From: Pseudomonas psychrophila
Lineage (GTDB): Bacteria; Pseudomonadota; Gammaproteobacteria; Pseudomonadales; Pseudomonadaceae
Assembly (NCBI RefSeq): GCF_001043005.1
Contig: NZ_JYKZ01000001.1
Span: 62,001-126,000 of the forward strand
DNA: 64,000 nt
Direction: 5' to 3'
Under the pieces are notes generated by a model. The model had not been told where the DNA came from. It worked only from the letters and a program-made list of their open reading frames with translations, and made no database searches. The translations under genes and the position numbers were made by a program. Below, piece after piece: positions 40,906 to 49,271 of the stretch (position 1 is its first letter; each line of letters opens with the position of its first letter).

Positions 40906-41692
40906 ATCCGGGTCCCCCGGCATTTACCATCGCAGCGTTGTCTGGCTGCTGTTTCTGATTTTATTGCTGCCGCTGCTGGGCACGCTTGTCTACTCCATCG
41001 CCAGCAGTTGGTCGGCGACCATCCTGCCCAGTGGCTTTACCTTGAAGTGGTACAGCCAGTTGTGGAGCGACCCGCGCTTTCTCGCAGCCTTCGGCCAGTC
41101 GCTGCTGGTCTGTGTGGCTGCATTGGTGCTGTCGGTGATTTTGATCCTGCCGTTGCTGTTTGTGGTGCATTACCACTTCCCCAGGCTCGATGCGCTGATG
41201 AACATCCTGATCCTGCTGCCTTTCGCCGTGCCGCCAGTGGTGTCATCGGTGGGCCTGCTGCAGCTCTACGGCTCAGGCCCGTTGCAAATGGTCGGCACAC
41301 CCTGGATTTTGATTGGCTGTTATTTCACCGTGGCACTGCCCTTTATGTACCGGGCAATCACCAACAACCTGCAGGCAATTAACCTGCGCGACCTGATGGA
41401 CGCAGCCCAACTGCTGGGTGCCAGTACCTGGCAGGCTGCGTTTTTGGTGGTGCTGCCCAATTTGCGCAAAGGCTTGATGGTTGCCCTGCTGCTGTCGTTC
41501 TCGTTCCTGTTTGGCGAGTTTGTATTCGCCAATATTCTGGTAGGCACCCGCTACGAAACCTTGCAGGTGTTCTTGAACAACATGCGTAACAGCAGTGGCC
41601 ACTTCACCAGCGCGCTCGTGATCTCCTATTTCCTCTTTGTATTGGTGCTGACCTGGGTTGCCACCTTCCTGAACAAGGACAAAAGCCAATGA
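40892..41692 (+). CDS. ABC transporter permease 2
   Basis: Second permease of 266 residues, six helices. The EAA loop is RDLMDAAQLLGASTWQAAFLVVLP. It belongs to the same spermidine/AEP-type family as its partner and overlaps it by 14 bases. The stop overlaps the ATPase start by four bases. Confidence 0.92.
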   Translation: MSRAESGSPGIYHRSVVWLLFLILLLPLLGTLVYSIASSWSATILPSGFTLKWYSQLWSDPRFLAAFGQSLLVCVAALVLSVILILPLLFVVHYHFPRLDALMNILILLPFAVPPVVSSVGLLQLYGSGPLQMVGTPWILIGCYFTVALPFMYRAITNNLQAINLRDLMDAAQLLGASTWQAAFLVVLPNLRKGLMVALLLSFSFLFGEFVFANILVGTRYETLQVFLNNMRNSSGHFTSALVISYFLFVLVLTWVATFLNKDKSQ

Positions 41693-42678
41693 GCTTCGTC
41701 AGCGTCGAACACCTGCAAAAATCCTATTCCGGCACCCCTATTTTCAGCGATATCAACTGCAGCATCGCCAAGGGCGAGTTCGTGACCCTGCTCGGTCCAT
41801 CCGGTTGCGGTAAATCCACGCTGCTACGTTGCATCGCAGGGTTAACGCCCGTGGACGGTGGCAAAATCCTGCTCGATGGCCAGGACATCGTGCCGCTGAG
41901 CCCGCAAAAGCGTGGCATCGGCATGGTGTTTCAAAGCTATGCGCTGTTCCCCAACATGACCGTCGAGCAAAACGTTGCGTTCGGCCTGCGCATGCAGAAG
42001 GTCAGTAGCGATGACAGCAACAAGCGGGTAGCCGAGGTGCTGCAACTGGTGGAGTTGAATGATTTTGCCAAGCGCTACCCGCATCAGCTGTCAGGCGGCC
42101 AATGCCAGCGCGTGGCCCTGGCGCGCTCGCTGGTCACGCGTCCGCGCCTGCTGCTGCTGGATGAGCCACTGTCGGCGCTGGATGCGCGAATTCGCAAGCA
42201 CTTGCGCGAGCAAATCCGCACCATTCAGCGCGAGCTGGGCCTGACCACGATTTTCGTCACCCACGACCAGGAAGAAGCGCTGGTCATGAGCGACCGCATA
42301 TTCCTGATGAACAAGGGCCACATCGTTCAAAGCGGCAATGCCCAAACCCTCTATGCCGCACCCGTGGATGCATTCGCCGCCGGGTTTATCGGCAACTACA
42401 ACCTGCTGGATCCCGACACTGCCAGCCGCTTGCTGCAACGCCCGATCAGCAGCCGTATCGCCATCCGCCCTGAAACCGTGGGTCTGAGCCTGCAGGGCGA
42501 ACTCGACGGGGTAATCCTCAACCACAGCCTGCTGGGCAACGTCATCCGCTACCGGGTAGAGGTGCGAGGTGTGCAACTGATCGTCGACGTGCTCAACCGT
42601 GCACCCGGTGATCTGTACGCGGATGGTCAACGCGTGGCGCTGACCATCGATTCGAGCACCCTTTGTGAGGTAGCCTGA
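41689..42678 (+). CDS. ABC transporter ATPase
   Basis: Nucleotide-binding subunit of 329 residues. Walker A GPSGCGKST is near residue 38. The ABC signature is LSGGQCQRVALARSL, Walker B LLLLDEPLSALD, and the switch His is in FVTHDQEEAL. A C-terminal TOBE-like domain (about 245-325) places it with PotA/MalK-type importers that can be regulated through this domain. The Cys in SGGQCQR, where Gln is usual, is a small oddity. Confidence 0.94.
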   Translation: MSFVSVEHLQKSYSGTPIFSDINCSIAKGEFVTLLGPSGCGKSTLLRCIAGLTPVDGGKILLDGQDIVPLSPQKRGIGMVFQSYALFPNMTVEQNVAFGLRMQKVSSDDSNKRVAEVLQLVELNDFAKRYPHQLSGGQCQRVALARSLVTRPRLLLLDEPLSALDARIRKHLREQIRTIQRELGLTTIFVTHDQEEALVMSDRIFLMNKGHIVQSGNAQTLYAAPVDAFAAGFIGNYNLLDPDTASRLLQRPISSRIAIRPETVGLSLQGELDGVILNHSLLGNVIRYRVEVRGVQLIVDVLNRAPGDLYADGQRVALTIDSSTLCEVA

Positions 42679-42712
42679 TGTTCTTGAATTCACTGAAGAG
42701 AGAGTTGCACTG

Positions 42713-43366
42713 ATGGCTTTGGCAATTTTTGACCTGGACGAAACCCTGATTCATGGCGACTGCGCCACCCTGTGGAGCGAGCAGATGGGCCGGTTGGGCT
42801 GGGTCGACCCGAAGTCGTTCATGCAGCGCAACAACGAGCTGATGGACGCCTACAGCCAGGGCAAACTGGCGATGGAAGACTACATGGCCTTCAGCCTTGA
42901 GCCGTTGATAGGCCGCACTCCCGAAGAAGTGAATCATCTGGTCGGGCCGTGGGTAGAAGACTTTATCGAACCGATCATCTTCAGTGACGCCACAAAAACC
43001 ATTGCCCAACATCGCAAGGCGGGCGACCGGATCCTGGTGATTTCGGCCTCGGGCACCCATCTGGTAAAGCCCATTGCAGAACGATTGGGTATCGATGAAG
43101 TGCTGGGGATCGAGCTGGAAGTTGCACACGGGTTTTACACCGGCAACACCGTGGGAACGCTGACTTACCGCGAGGGCAAGATCACGCGCTTGCTGGAGTG
43201 GCTGGATGAACAGGAAGAAAATCTCGAAGGCGCGAGCTTTTACTCCGACTCGCGTAACGATTTGCCGTTATTGCTCAAGGTTGACCATCCCCATGTTGTC
43301 AATCCGGACCCTGTATTGCGCGAACAGGCTGAAAAGGCCGGATGGCCGATCCATCACTGGAAGTAA
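42713..43366 (+). CDS. HAD-IB family phosphatase
   Basis: HAD hydrolase of 217 residues, SerB-like IB subfamily. Motif I is IFDLDETLIHGD (nucleophile Asp8 and acid Asp10), motif II is VISASGTHL, and motif IV is YSDSRNDLPLL. It lies 34 bases after the ATPase with GAAGAGAGAG as ribosome site, so it is likely the last gene of the import operon. It probably removes phosphate from the product of the upstream phosphoesterase or from the imported compound; this is inference. Phosphoserine phosphatase activity is less likely given the context. Confidence 0.87.
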   Translation: MALAIFDLDETLIHGDCATLWSEQMGRLGWVDPKSFMQRNNELMDAYSQGKLAMEDYMAFSLEPLIGRTPEEVNHLVGPWVEDFIEPIIFSDATKTIAQHRKAGDRILVISASGTHLVKPIAERLGIDEVLGIELEVAHGFYTGNTVGTLTYREGKITRLLEWLDEQEENLEGASFYSDSRNDLPLLLKVDHPHVVNPDPVLREQAEKAGWPIHHWK

Positions 43367-43407
43367 CACCTCACACCTGTAGAGACTCTGTTGTAGGTCA
43401 AGCCCTA

Positions 43408-43435
43408 TGTGGGAGCGAGCAGGCTCGCTCCCACA
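43408..43435. repeat. single REP hairpin
   Basis: TGTGGGAGCGAGC-AG-GCTCGCTCCCACA is a compact palindrome of the REP family after the HAD gene. It may help end transcription. Confidence 0.88.
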
Positions 43436-43448
43436 GTTGCCGTTTTCC

Positions 43449-43477
43449 TGTAGCCGCTGCCGCAGGCTGCGGCTACA
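43449..43477. repeat. short palindrome TGTAGCCGCTGCCG type
   Basis: TGTAGCCGC...GCGGCTACA palindrome, related in sequence to the elements at 27592 and 39139. It lies between two converging genes. Confidence 0.8.
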
Positions 43478-43500
43478 CAGTCTGCCTCCCTCTTAAAGGA

Positions 43501-44463
43501 TCAGCTCAGGCTGCTGTCTATCACCAGCACCAACTTGCCTGACACCTGATTGCTGGCCAGTTCGGCAAACGCGGCCTGAGCCTCTTCAATCGGGAAGGTT
43601 TTTGCCAGTTGCGGGCTCAAGCGGCCCTCAGTGAACAATGGCCATACCTGTTGCCCCAGATCACTGAGCAGGTCCGCCTTGAACTGATCGCTGCGGCTGC
43701 GCAGGGTCGAACCCAACAGCTGGATACGCTTGCCCAATACCTGCGCCAGATCCAGCTCGGCCTTGCGACCGCCCATCAAACCGATCAACACCCAACGCCC
43801 GTCCAGCGCCAGCAACTTGAGGTTGGATTCGGCGTAGTTGGCGCCCACAGGGTCCAGCACCACATCAAAAGGCCCCATGGCCTTGAGGCTGTCCAGCCCC
43901 TCGGTACGCACCACACCGCCCTGTGCGCCCAACGCCTGGCAATAAGCCAAACGTTCATCCGAGCCAACGGTCACCCAGCACGGGCTTCCGAAGGCCTTGC
44001 ACAGCTGAATGGCCGCTGAACCGACACCACTTGCGCCGGCGTGCAACAGCACTTTTTCCCCCGGCTTCAAGGCGGCCAGCTGGAACAGGTTCAGCCACGC
44101 AGTGCTGTACACCTCTGGCAAAGCAGCCGCTTCAATCAGCGAAAGACCTTCAGGCACCGGCAGGGCGTGACGGGCATCGACCACCACCTCTTGCGCCATG
44201 CCCCCGCCCGCCAAGAGCGCGCAGACCCTGTCGCCCACCTGCCAGGACGAACCGGGCCCAACCTCACTGACCACCCCGGAGCACTCCAGGCCCAACACCT
44301 GACTGGCGCCCGGCGGCGGCGGATACAACCCGGCGCTCTGCAAAAGATCGGCCCGATTGAGCCCGGCAGCCGCCACGCGAATTCGAATTTGTCCCACATC
44401 ACATGCAGGGCTTGGCTCTTCAACCCATGTCACTTGACCTTCAACGCCTTGCAATGCTTTCAC
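43501..44463 (-). CDS. NAD(P)H:quinone oxidoreductase, PIG3-like
   Basis: Zinc-free medium-chain reductase of 320 residues. The N-terminal GroES-like domain has AAAGLNRADLLQSAGLYPPPPGA (given in part) and GLECSGVVSEVG. The nucleotide loop is VLLHAGASGVGSAAIQL, with Ala-Gly-Ala-Ser favouring NADPH (inference). It reduces quinones or related electrophiles. It is monocistronic and divergent from prc. Catalytic zinc ligands of alcohol dehydrogenases are absent. Confidence 0.9.
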   Translation of the reverse strand: MKALQGVEGQVTWVEEPSPACDVGQIRIRVAAAGLNRADLLQSAGLYPPPPGASQVLGLECSGVVSEVGPGSSWQVGDRVCALLAGGGMAQEVVVDARHALPVPEGLSLIEAAALPEVYSTAWLNLFQLAALKPGEKVLLHAGASGVGSAAIQLCKAFGSPCWVTVGSDERLAYCQALGAQGGVVRTEGLDSLKAMGPFDVVLDPVGANYAESNLKLLALDGRWVLIGLMGGRKAELDLAQVLGKRIQLLGSTLRSRSDQFKADLLSDLGQQVWPLFTEGRLSPQLAKTFPIEEAQAAFAELASNQVSGKLVLVIDSSLS

Positions 44464-44602
44464 AGTGCCTCCATAGTAAGTCTGGACTGAGCCCGGAGCT
44501 GTTGCACCGGGCTTTTTGCATTATGCGACCGGTCCTTGATGGAACCGGCGACTTCAAAGACGGCCTAATATGCGTTATCAATTGCCCCCGCGTCGAATCA
44601 GC

Positions 44603-46684
44603 ATGAAGCATTTATTCCCTAGCACCGCACTTGCCCTATTCATTGGCCTAGGCGTTTTGCCGTTTTCGGCCAATACGTTCGCCGCTAACAGTTGGGATAA
44701 CCTTCAGCCCGATCGTGATGAGGTAATTGCCAGTCTTAACGTTGTTGAGCTGCTCAAGCGCCATCATTACAGCAAGCCGCCATTAAATGACGCGCGTTCC
44801 GCGATCATCTATGACAGCTATCTGAAGTTGCTCGACCCTTCTCGCAGCTATTTCCTGGCCAGCGATATTGCCGAATTCGACAAATGGAAGTACCAGTTTG
44901 ACGACTTCCTGAAGAGCGGCGATCTCAATCCCGGATTCATCATCTACAAGCGCTACCTGGACCGGGTCAAATCGCGCCTGGACTTCGCCCTTGCAGAGCT
45001 GAAAAAAGGCCCTGACTCGCTGGACTTCTCGGCACGCGAAACCTTGCAGATCGACCGCAAGGACGCTCCGTGGCTCAAGACCGAAGCCGAGCTCAATGAC
45101 CTGTGGCGCAAACGCATCAAGGACGAAGTCCTGCGTTTGAAGATCGCCGGTAAAGAGCCTGCGAAAATCCAGGAACTGCTGACCAAGCGCTACAAGAATC
45201 AGCTGTCACGCCTGGACCAGACCCGCAGCGAAGACATCTTCCAGGCCTACATCAACACCTTCGCCATGTCTTACGATCCGCACACCAATTATCTGTCGCC
45301 AGATAACGCGGAGAATTTCGACATCAACATGAGCCTGTCGCTGGAAGGCATCGGCGCCGTGTTGCAGAGCGATAACGACCAGGTAAAAATTGTTCGACTG
45401 GTGCCAGCAGGCCCGGCCGACAAGACCAAGCAAGTCGCACCGGCTGACAAGATCATCGGCGTTGCCCAGGGCGACAAAGAGATGGTCGACGTGATCGGCT
45501 GGCGACTGGACGAAGTGGTCAAACTGATTCGAGGCCCTAAAGGCTCCGTGGTGCGCCTGGAAGTGATTCCAGCCAGCAACGCACCGAACGACCAGACCAG
45601 CAAGGTTGTGTCCATCACCCGTGAAGCGGTGAAGCTTGAAGAACAGGCTGCCAAAAAGTCGATCCTCAACCTGAAACAGGATGGCAAAGACTACAAGCTC
45701 GGCGTGATTGAAATCCCGGCCTTCTACCTGGACTTCAAAGCGTTCCGTGCAGGCGACCCGAACTACAAGAGCACCACCCGCGACGTCAAAAAACTGCTGA
45801 CCGAGTTGCAGAAAGAAAAAGTCGATGGCGTGATTATCGACCTGCGCAACAACGGCGGCGGCTCGTTGCAGGAAGCGACCGAGCTGACCAGTCTGTTTAT
45901 CGACAAGGGTCCAACGGTTCTGGTGCGTAACGCCGACGGTAAGGTCGACGTACTTGAAGACGAAAACCCGGGCGCGTTCTACAAGGGCCCGATGGCGTTG
46001 CTGGTCAACCGCCTGTCGGCTTCGGCCTCGGAGATTTTTGCCGGCGCCATGCAGGACTACCATCGTGCGCTGATTATCGGCGGCCAGACGTTCGGCAAAG
46101 GGACGGTGCAAACCATCCAGCCACTGAACCACGGCGAGCTTAAACTGACTCTGGCCAAGTTCTACCGGGTTTCCGGACAGAGCACCCAGCATCAGGGTGT
46201 ACTGCCTGACGTCGCTTTCCCGTCGATTATCGACACCAAGGAAATCGGCGAAAGCGCACTGCCTGAAGCCATGCCCTGGGACACGATCCGCCCAGCAATC
46301 AAGCCCGCGTCGGATCCATTCAAGCCTTACATCGACCGGCTAAAAGCCAACCACGACACGCGCGCGGCAAAAGATGCGGAGTTCATCTTTATCCGCGACA
46401 AACTGGCTCTGGCCGAAAAACTGATGGCCGAGAAGACCGTCAGCCTGAACGAGGCCGAGCGCCGTGCACAGCACGCCGATATCGATGCCAAGCAATTGGT
46501 GATGGAGAACGCTCGCCGTCAGGCCAAAGGCGAAGCACCGCTCAAGGAAATGAAGAAAGAAGACGAAGATGCGTTGCCGGTAGAGCCTGAAAAGACCAAA
46601 CCGGAAGATGACGCCTACCTGAGTGAAACCGGGCGGATTCTGCTGGACTACCTCAAGCTCAGCTCACAAGTGGCAAAGAAGTAA
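44603..46684 (+). CDS. prc: periplasmic tail-specific protease Prc
   Basis: S41 peptidase of 693 residues with a signal peptide ending NTFA-AN. After an N-terminal helical domain comes a PDZ domain (about 230-320, SLSLEGIGAVLQ and GWRLDEVVKLIRGPKGS). The protease core has the Ser-Lys dyad: Ser in NRLSASASEIFAG and Lys in GQTFGKGTVQ. It trims C-termini and degrades envelope proteins, including peptidoglycan hydrolases and anti-sigma factors in relatives (family knowledge). An in-frame ATG at 44570 would add 11 residues; neither start has a strong ribosome site. Confidence 0.96.
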   Translation: MKHLFPSTALALFIGLGVLPFSANTFAANSWDNLQPDRDEVIASLNVVELLKRHHYSKPPLNDARSAIIYDSYLKLLDPSRSYFLASDIAEFDKWKYQFDDFLKSGDLNPGFIIYKRYLDRVKSRLDFALAELKKGPDSLDFSARETLQIDRKDAPWLKTEAELNDLWRKRIKDEVLRLKIAGKEPAKIQELLTKRYKNQLSRLDQTRSEDIFQAYINTFAMSYDPHTNYLSPDNAENFDINMSLSLEGIGAVLQSDNDQVKIVRLVPAGPADKTKQVAPADKIIGVAQGDKEMVDVIGWRLDEVVKLIRGPKGSVVRLEVIPASNAPNDQTSKVVSITREAVKLEEQAAKKSILNLKQDGKDYKLGVIEIPAFYLDFKAFRAGDPNYKSTTRDVKKLLTELQKEKVDGVIIDLRNNGGGSLQEATELTSLFIDKGPTVLVRNADGKVDVLEDENPGAFYKGPMALLVNRLSASASEIFAGAMQDYHRALIIGGQTFGKGTVQTIQPLNHGELKLTLAKFYRVSGQSTQHQGVLPDVAFPSIIDTKEIGESALPEAMPWDTIRPAIKPASDPFKPYIDRLKANHDTRAAKDAEFIFIRDKLALAEKLMAEKTVSLNEAERRAQHADIDAKQLVMENARRQAKGEAPLKEMKKEDEDALPVEPEKTKPEDDAYLSETGRILLDYLKLSSQVAKK

Positions 46685-46695
46685 TTCAAGTCGAA

Positions 46696-46738
46696 TAAAA
46701 AGGGCGGGCCGCATTATGCGTCCCGCCCTTTTTATTTC
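46696..46738 (+). terminator. rho-independent terminator of prc
   Basis: Stem AAAAAGGGCGGG-CCGCATTATGCGT-CCCGCCCTTTTT with runs of A and T on either side. It may also serve the converging Sel1 gene. Confidence 0.93.
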
Positions 46739-46742
46739 TTGG

Positions 46743-47186
46743 CTATTGGTAAAGCCGGGCCAATTGCGGATCAGCCAGCAATCCCGGACCACCTTCCTGA
46801 TACAACATCGCCAGCTTGTGCGCGGCCAGTGGATGTCCCGCCTTTACCGCCATCGTCCACCAGCGCGCCGCTTCTGCAGCATCCGGGGTCTTGCCGAGCG
46901 AACCCGCCAGGCTGAAAACACCCACTTGATAAGCTGCCTTCGCGTCGCCGCTCAATGCCGCCAGACGCAACAGGCGTACGCCCTCCTCCTTCGCTCCAAG
47001 GCCTTGGCCGCGAAAGGCCAGAATGTGCCCATAGAAGCTTTGGGCACGGGTATCGCCAAGGTTGGCCATCCGAGCAAACTGCCCCTCCATCCAGCGCCAG
47101 ATACGCGGCTGGCGGACGCACCAGGACCAGCGAAACAACTTGCGCGCCAGCCAGTAGCTCAGGCGCGCCTTAAACCGCCAGAGCAC
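46743..47186 (-). CDS. Sel1-like repeat protein
   Basis: Protein of 147 residues. About three Sel1/TPR-like repeats are visible: LGDTRAQSFYGHILAFRGQG, GVRLLRLAALSGDAKAAYQVG and AARWWTMAVKAGHPLAAHKLAMLY (in part). The N-terminus is basic and aromatic. Such repeats mediate protein contacts. It starts at GTG 47186 directly after the stop of the upstream gene (TGAGTG), with GAGGAGG inside that gene, so it is coupled to it. It is the last of a three-gene operon. Function unknown. Confidence 0.8.
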   Translation of the reverse strand: MLWRFKARLSYWLARKLFRWSWCVRQPRIWRWMEGQFARMANLGDTRAQSFYGHILAFRGQGLGAKEEGVRLLRLAALSGDAKAAYQVGVFSLAGSLGKTPDAAEAARWWTMAVKAGHPLAAHKLAMLYQEGGPGLLADPQLARLYQ

Positions 47187-47555
47187 TCAAGCCTCCTCGT
47201 GCTCATAAGCATGCTCAAACACGCGCACCACCTCTGAGGCATGCCATGATGCGGCCGCAATGCCATCCGGCGGGCCGGGGAAGCGTCCAAGTCGCTCAAC
47301 GCATTCAAAAAATCCGGTACGTGGCAGGCGACTTGCGCCCTGACTGATCACCAGCGAACTGCGCAAGGGCTGCTCGGCCCTGGCATCCATGGCCGCCAGG
47401 TGCTCAAGTGCTGCGGTAAGGGTCAACATTGCAGGGCTCGGTAATTGCAACCGTTCCAGTAGCGCACGGTACGTCAGCAAGTGGCGCTGTCGACGCGCCT
47501 GATCGAGCTCAGCCAACAACTCATCCCAGTGTTGACGACTGATGCGAACGCTCAT
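47187..47555 (-). CDS. conserved-looking protein of unknown function
   Basis: Protein of 122 residues, not recognised. The first half is helical and basic (HWDELLAELDQARRQRHLLTYRALLERL, given as a region). The second half holds SLVISQGASRLPRTGFFECVERLGRFPGPPDG. The N-terminus MSVRISRQHWDELL is suited to follow an HTH partner. It overlaps the XRE gene by four bases and abuts the Sel1 gene. It might be a cofactor or target of the XRE regulator; no toxin motif is visible. Confidence 0.75.
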   Translation of the reverse strand: MSVRISRQHWDELLAELDQARRQRHLLTYRALLERLQLPSPAMLTLTAALEHLAAMDARAEQPLRSSLVISQGASRLPRTGFFECVERLGRFPGPPDGIAAASWHASEVVRVFEHAYEHEEA

Positions 47556-47893
47556 GATGCTTCCCTCCAGCCCGGGATACCTAGCTCCCAGGCCAAGCTG
47601 CGACGAATGGCGAGGTCGGGGAGACGCTCACCGGTTTCTATCATGCCCAGATACGACGGACTGATACCGACTGTGCGCGCCAGCACTTCAAGGGCCAGGC
47701 CCTTGTTCTCGCGCAGGCTGCGCAGTTGATCGAGTCCGGGGTGCACCTGCTCGGGTGCGGGTGTCGGCAATACAGGGTCAGGCGTTGCAGTTCGCTCCTT
47801 GAGGCCTGCAGCCTTGAGCAGCGCCTGGTAACTTTCCCATGAAAGAACGGCGTATTCAGGCTCACCATTACGCTTGATGATTTGAAGATCCAT
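47552..47893 (-). CDS. XRE-family regulator with antitoxin-like N-terminus
   Basis: Protein of 113 residues. The N-terminal 30 (MDLQIIKRNGEPEYAVLSWE) resemble the start of Phd/RelB-type antitoxins. A Pro-rich linker follows, and the C-terminal HTH (about 53-105) has LRENKGLALEVLARTVGISPSYLGMIETG (given in part). It is the first gene of the XRE/unknown/Sel1 operon with coupled starts and stops. It is probably autoregulatory. Whether the operon is a toxin-antitoxin module is unclear. Confidence 0.82.
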   Translation of the reverse strand: MDLQIIKRNGEPEYAVLSWESYQALLKAAGLKERTATPDPVLPTPAPEQVHPGLDQLRSLRENKGLALEVLARTVGISPSYLGMIETGERLPDLAIRRSLAWELGIPGWREAS

Positions 47894-48038
47894 TACTAAA
47901 CCCCGTCAGACTTTTAAATAAATCGAGTCAGAACTTTCCCTTGAAGCTTAATCCTATCAGCCACCAAGGTCTCCCGGCTTTTCACTCTGAGGTGAAATTT
48001 TTGTGAAAACAGACCTTATTGATCCGCTGGGCGAAAAT

Positions 48039-48063
48039 GTTATCCACACAAATTGTGGATAAC
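48039..48063. promoter_or_regulatory. two inverted consensus DnaA boxes
   Basis: TTATCCACA (48040-48048) and TGTGGATAA (48054-48062) face each other over five bases, and the whole is a near-palindrome GTTATCCACA...TGTGGATAAC. Both match the consensus TTATNCACA exactly. They sit in the 414-base gap between the XRE operon and the FKBP gene. Confidence 0.75.
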
Positions 48064-48089
48064 CTTGTGAACAGAGCTGTTTTTTAACG

Positions 48090-48206
48090 CTGAAAGGCCC
48101 GCCCCATAAGGGCTGGAGTCAGATCGGGCGTTTTTTACACACATAAAAAAACCCATAAATTCATTGACTTGGCAGTCAGCAACTACTAGCCAAGGGAACT
48201 TATGGG
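48090..48206. other. gap with terminator-like and long-range hairpins
   Basis: Plus-strand GGCCCG...CGGGCG followed by six T (48131-48136) looks like a terminator although no plus-strand gene precedes it. Next come the arms CCCATAA...CTTGGC (48152-48173) and GCCAAG...TTATGGG (48189-48206), which form an interrupted stem. A small transcript is possible but unproven. No protein gene is seen. Confidence 0.35.
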
Positions 48207-48266
48207 CGATTTGAAACCTTGCAGGACACAACCCGGGCAAACAAAACCCTGACTGCACATACAACA

Positions 48267-48290
48267 ACGCCCCGTCGGGACGGGGCGCTA
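48267..48290 (-). terminator. candidate terminator of the FKBP gene
   Basis: Stem CGCCCCGTC / GACGGGGCG, 18 bases beyond the stop codon, followed on the minus strand by TTGTTGT. The U-tract is weak. Confidence 0.6.
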
Positions 48291-48307
48291 CGCGTACAAA
48301 ATGCTAC

Positions 48308-49027
48308 TTATTTGGCCGCGTCTTGCTCTGCTTTGGCAGGATCTTTGATGCCCAGCAGTTCCAGGTCGAATACCAGCACCGAGTTGGCCGGGATCGACGG
48401 GCTTGGGCTTTGTGCGCCGTAAGCCAGTTCGCTAGGGATGTACAGCTTGTACTTCTCGCCAACATGCATCAGTTGCAGACCTTCAACCCAACCCGGGATC
48501 ACGCCGCTAACCGGCAGGTCGATCGGGCTGCCACGCTCAACCGAGCTGTCGAACACCTTGCCATCAATCAGTTTGCCTTCGTAGTGAACAGTCACCACGT
48601 CGGTAGCTTTAGGCTGAGGGCCATCGGCTTTTTTGATGACTTCGTACTGCAGGCCAGACGCGGTGGTGACAACACCCGCTTTCTTGCCATTTTCTTCGAG
48701 GAATTTTTTGCCAGTAGCAGAGGCTTCTTCGCTCATTTTGGTCAGACGTTCTTCAGCACGTTTCTGCAGTGCTGCAAACGCTTCGATCAGTTCGTCGTCC
48801 TTGAGCTTTTGCTCTTTCTTGCCGACGGCATCTTCGATGCCTTGAGCTACGGCCTTGGAATCCAGATCATCCATGCCTTCTTGAGCCAGGCTTTTGCCCA
48901 TGTTCAGGCCAATGCCGTACGAGGCTTTTTGCGCCGGGGTTTTCAGCTCTACGCTGGTCTGCGAATCACAACCCGCCAGTACCAGGCTTACCAGGGCCAC
49001 AGCTGCCGCCAACCGATGCTGTTTCAT
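48308..49027 (-). CDS. FKBP-type peptidyl-prolyl isomerase lipoprotein, Mip-like
   Basis: Lipoprotein of 239 residues. The signal peptide ends with lipobox VLAGC (Cys about residue 20). The N-terminal dimerisation domain (about 30-125, YGIGLNMGKSLAQEGMDDL) is helical. The C-terminal FKBP domain (about 130-232) has VHYEGKLIDGKVFDSS, VIPGWVEGLQLM and LAYGAQSPSPSIPANS. It speeds proline isomerisation and may act as chaperone in the periplasm. ATG 49027 is chosen for AAGGAA and the signal peptide. Confidence 0.95.
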   Translation of the reverse strand: MKQHRLAAAVALVSLVLAGCDSQTSVELKTPAQKASYGIGLNMGKSLAQEGMDDLDSKAVAQGIEDAVGKKEQKLKDDELIEAFAALQKRAEERLTKMSEEASATGKKFLEENGKKAGVVTTASGLQYEVIKKADGPQPKATDVVTVHYEGKLIDGKVFDSSVERGSPIDLPVSGVIPGWVEGLQLMHVGEKYKLYIPSELAYGAQSPSPSIPANSVLVFDLELLGIKDPAKAEQDAAK

Positions 49028-49271
49028 GCTATTTCCTTGTTCATGCGCCAAATGGGCAATCGAGTAAAGCCGCGAGCTTATCAGGCGGCCGCGACCAATG
49101 GCTACCGGCATAAGAGGGACGAAATGCCGATAAGTTCATGCATTAATAACAATTCACTATTACAGCAACTTTTATTAACACCTATCTAAACCCTCCAAAG
49201 CCTACAGGTCACTTGATGCCTGCCCCTCCCTGAGGCATAAGGCTGTAATTATTTTTACAAGGAGCGTTACT

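Noticed and set aside
48152..48206. Possible insertion-sequence end or remnant
   Set aside because: The inverted arms are interrupted and there is no transposase remnant or target duplication nearby.
48040..48267. Minus-strand 75-codon frame in the gap before the FKBP gene
   Set aside because: It has no ribosome site, overlaps hairpins and DnaA boxes, and its composition is unlike a protein.
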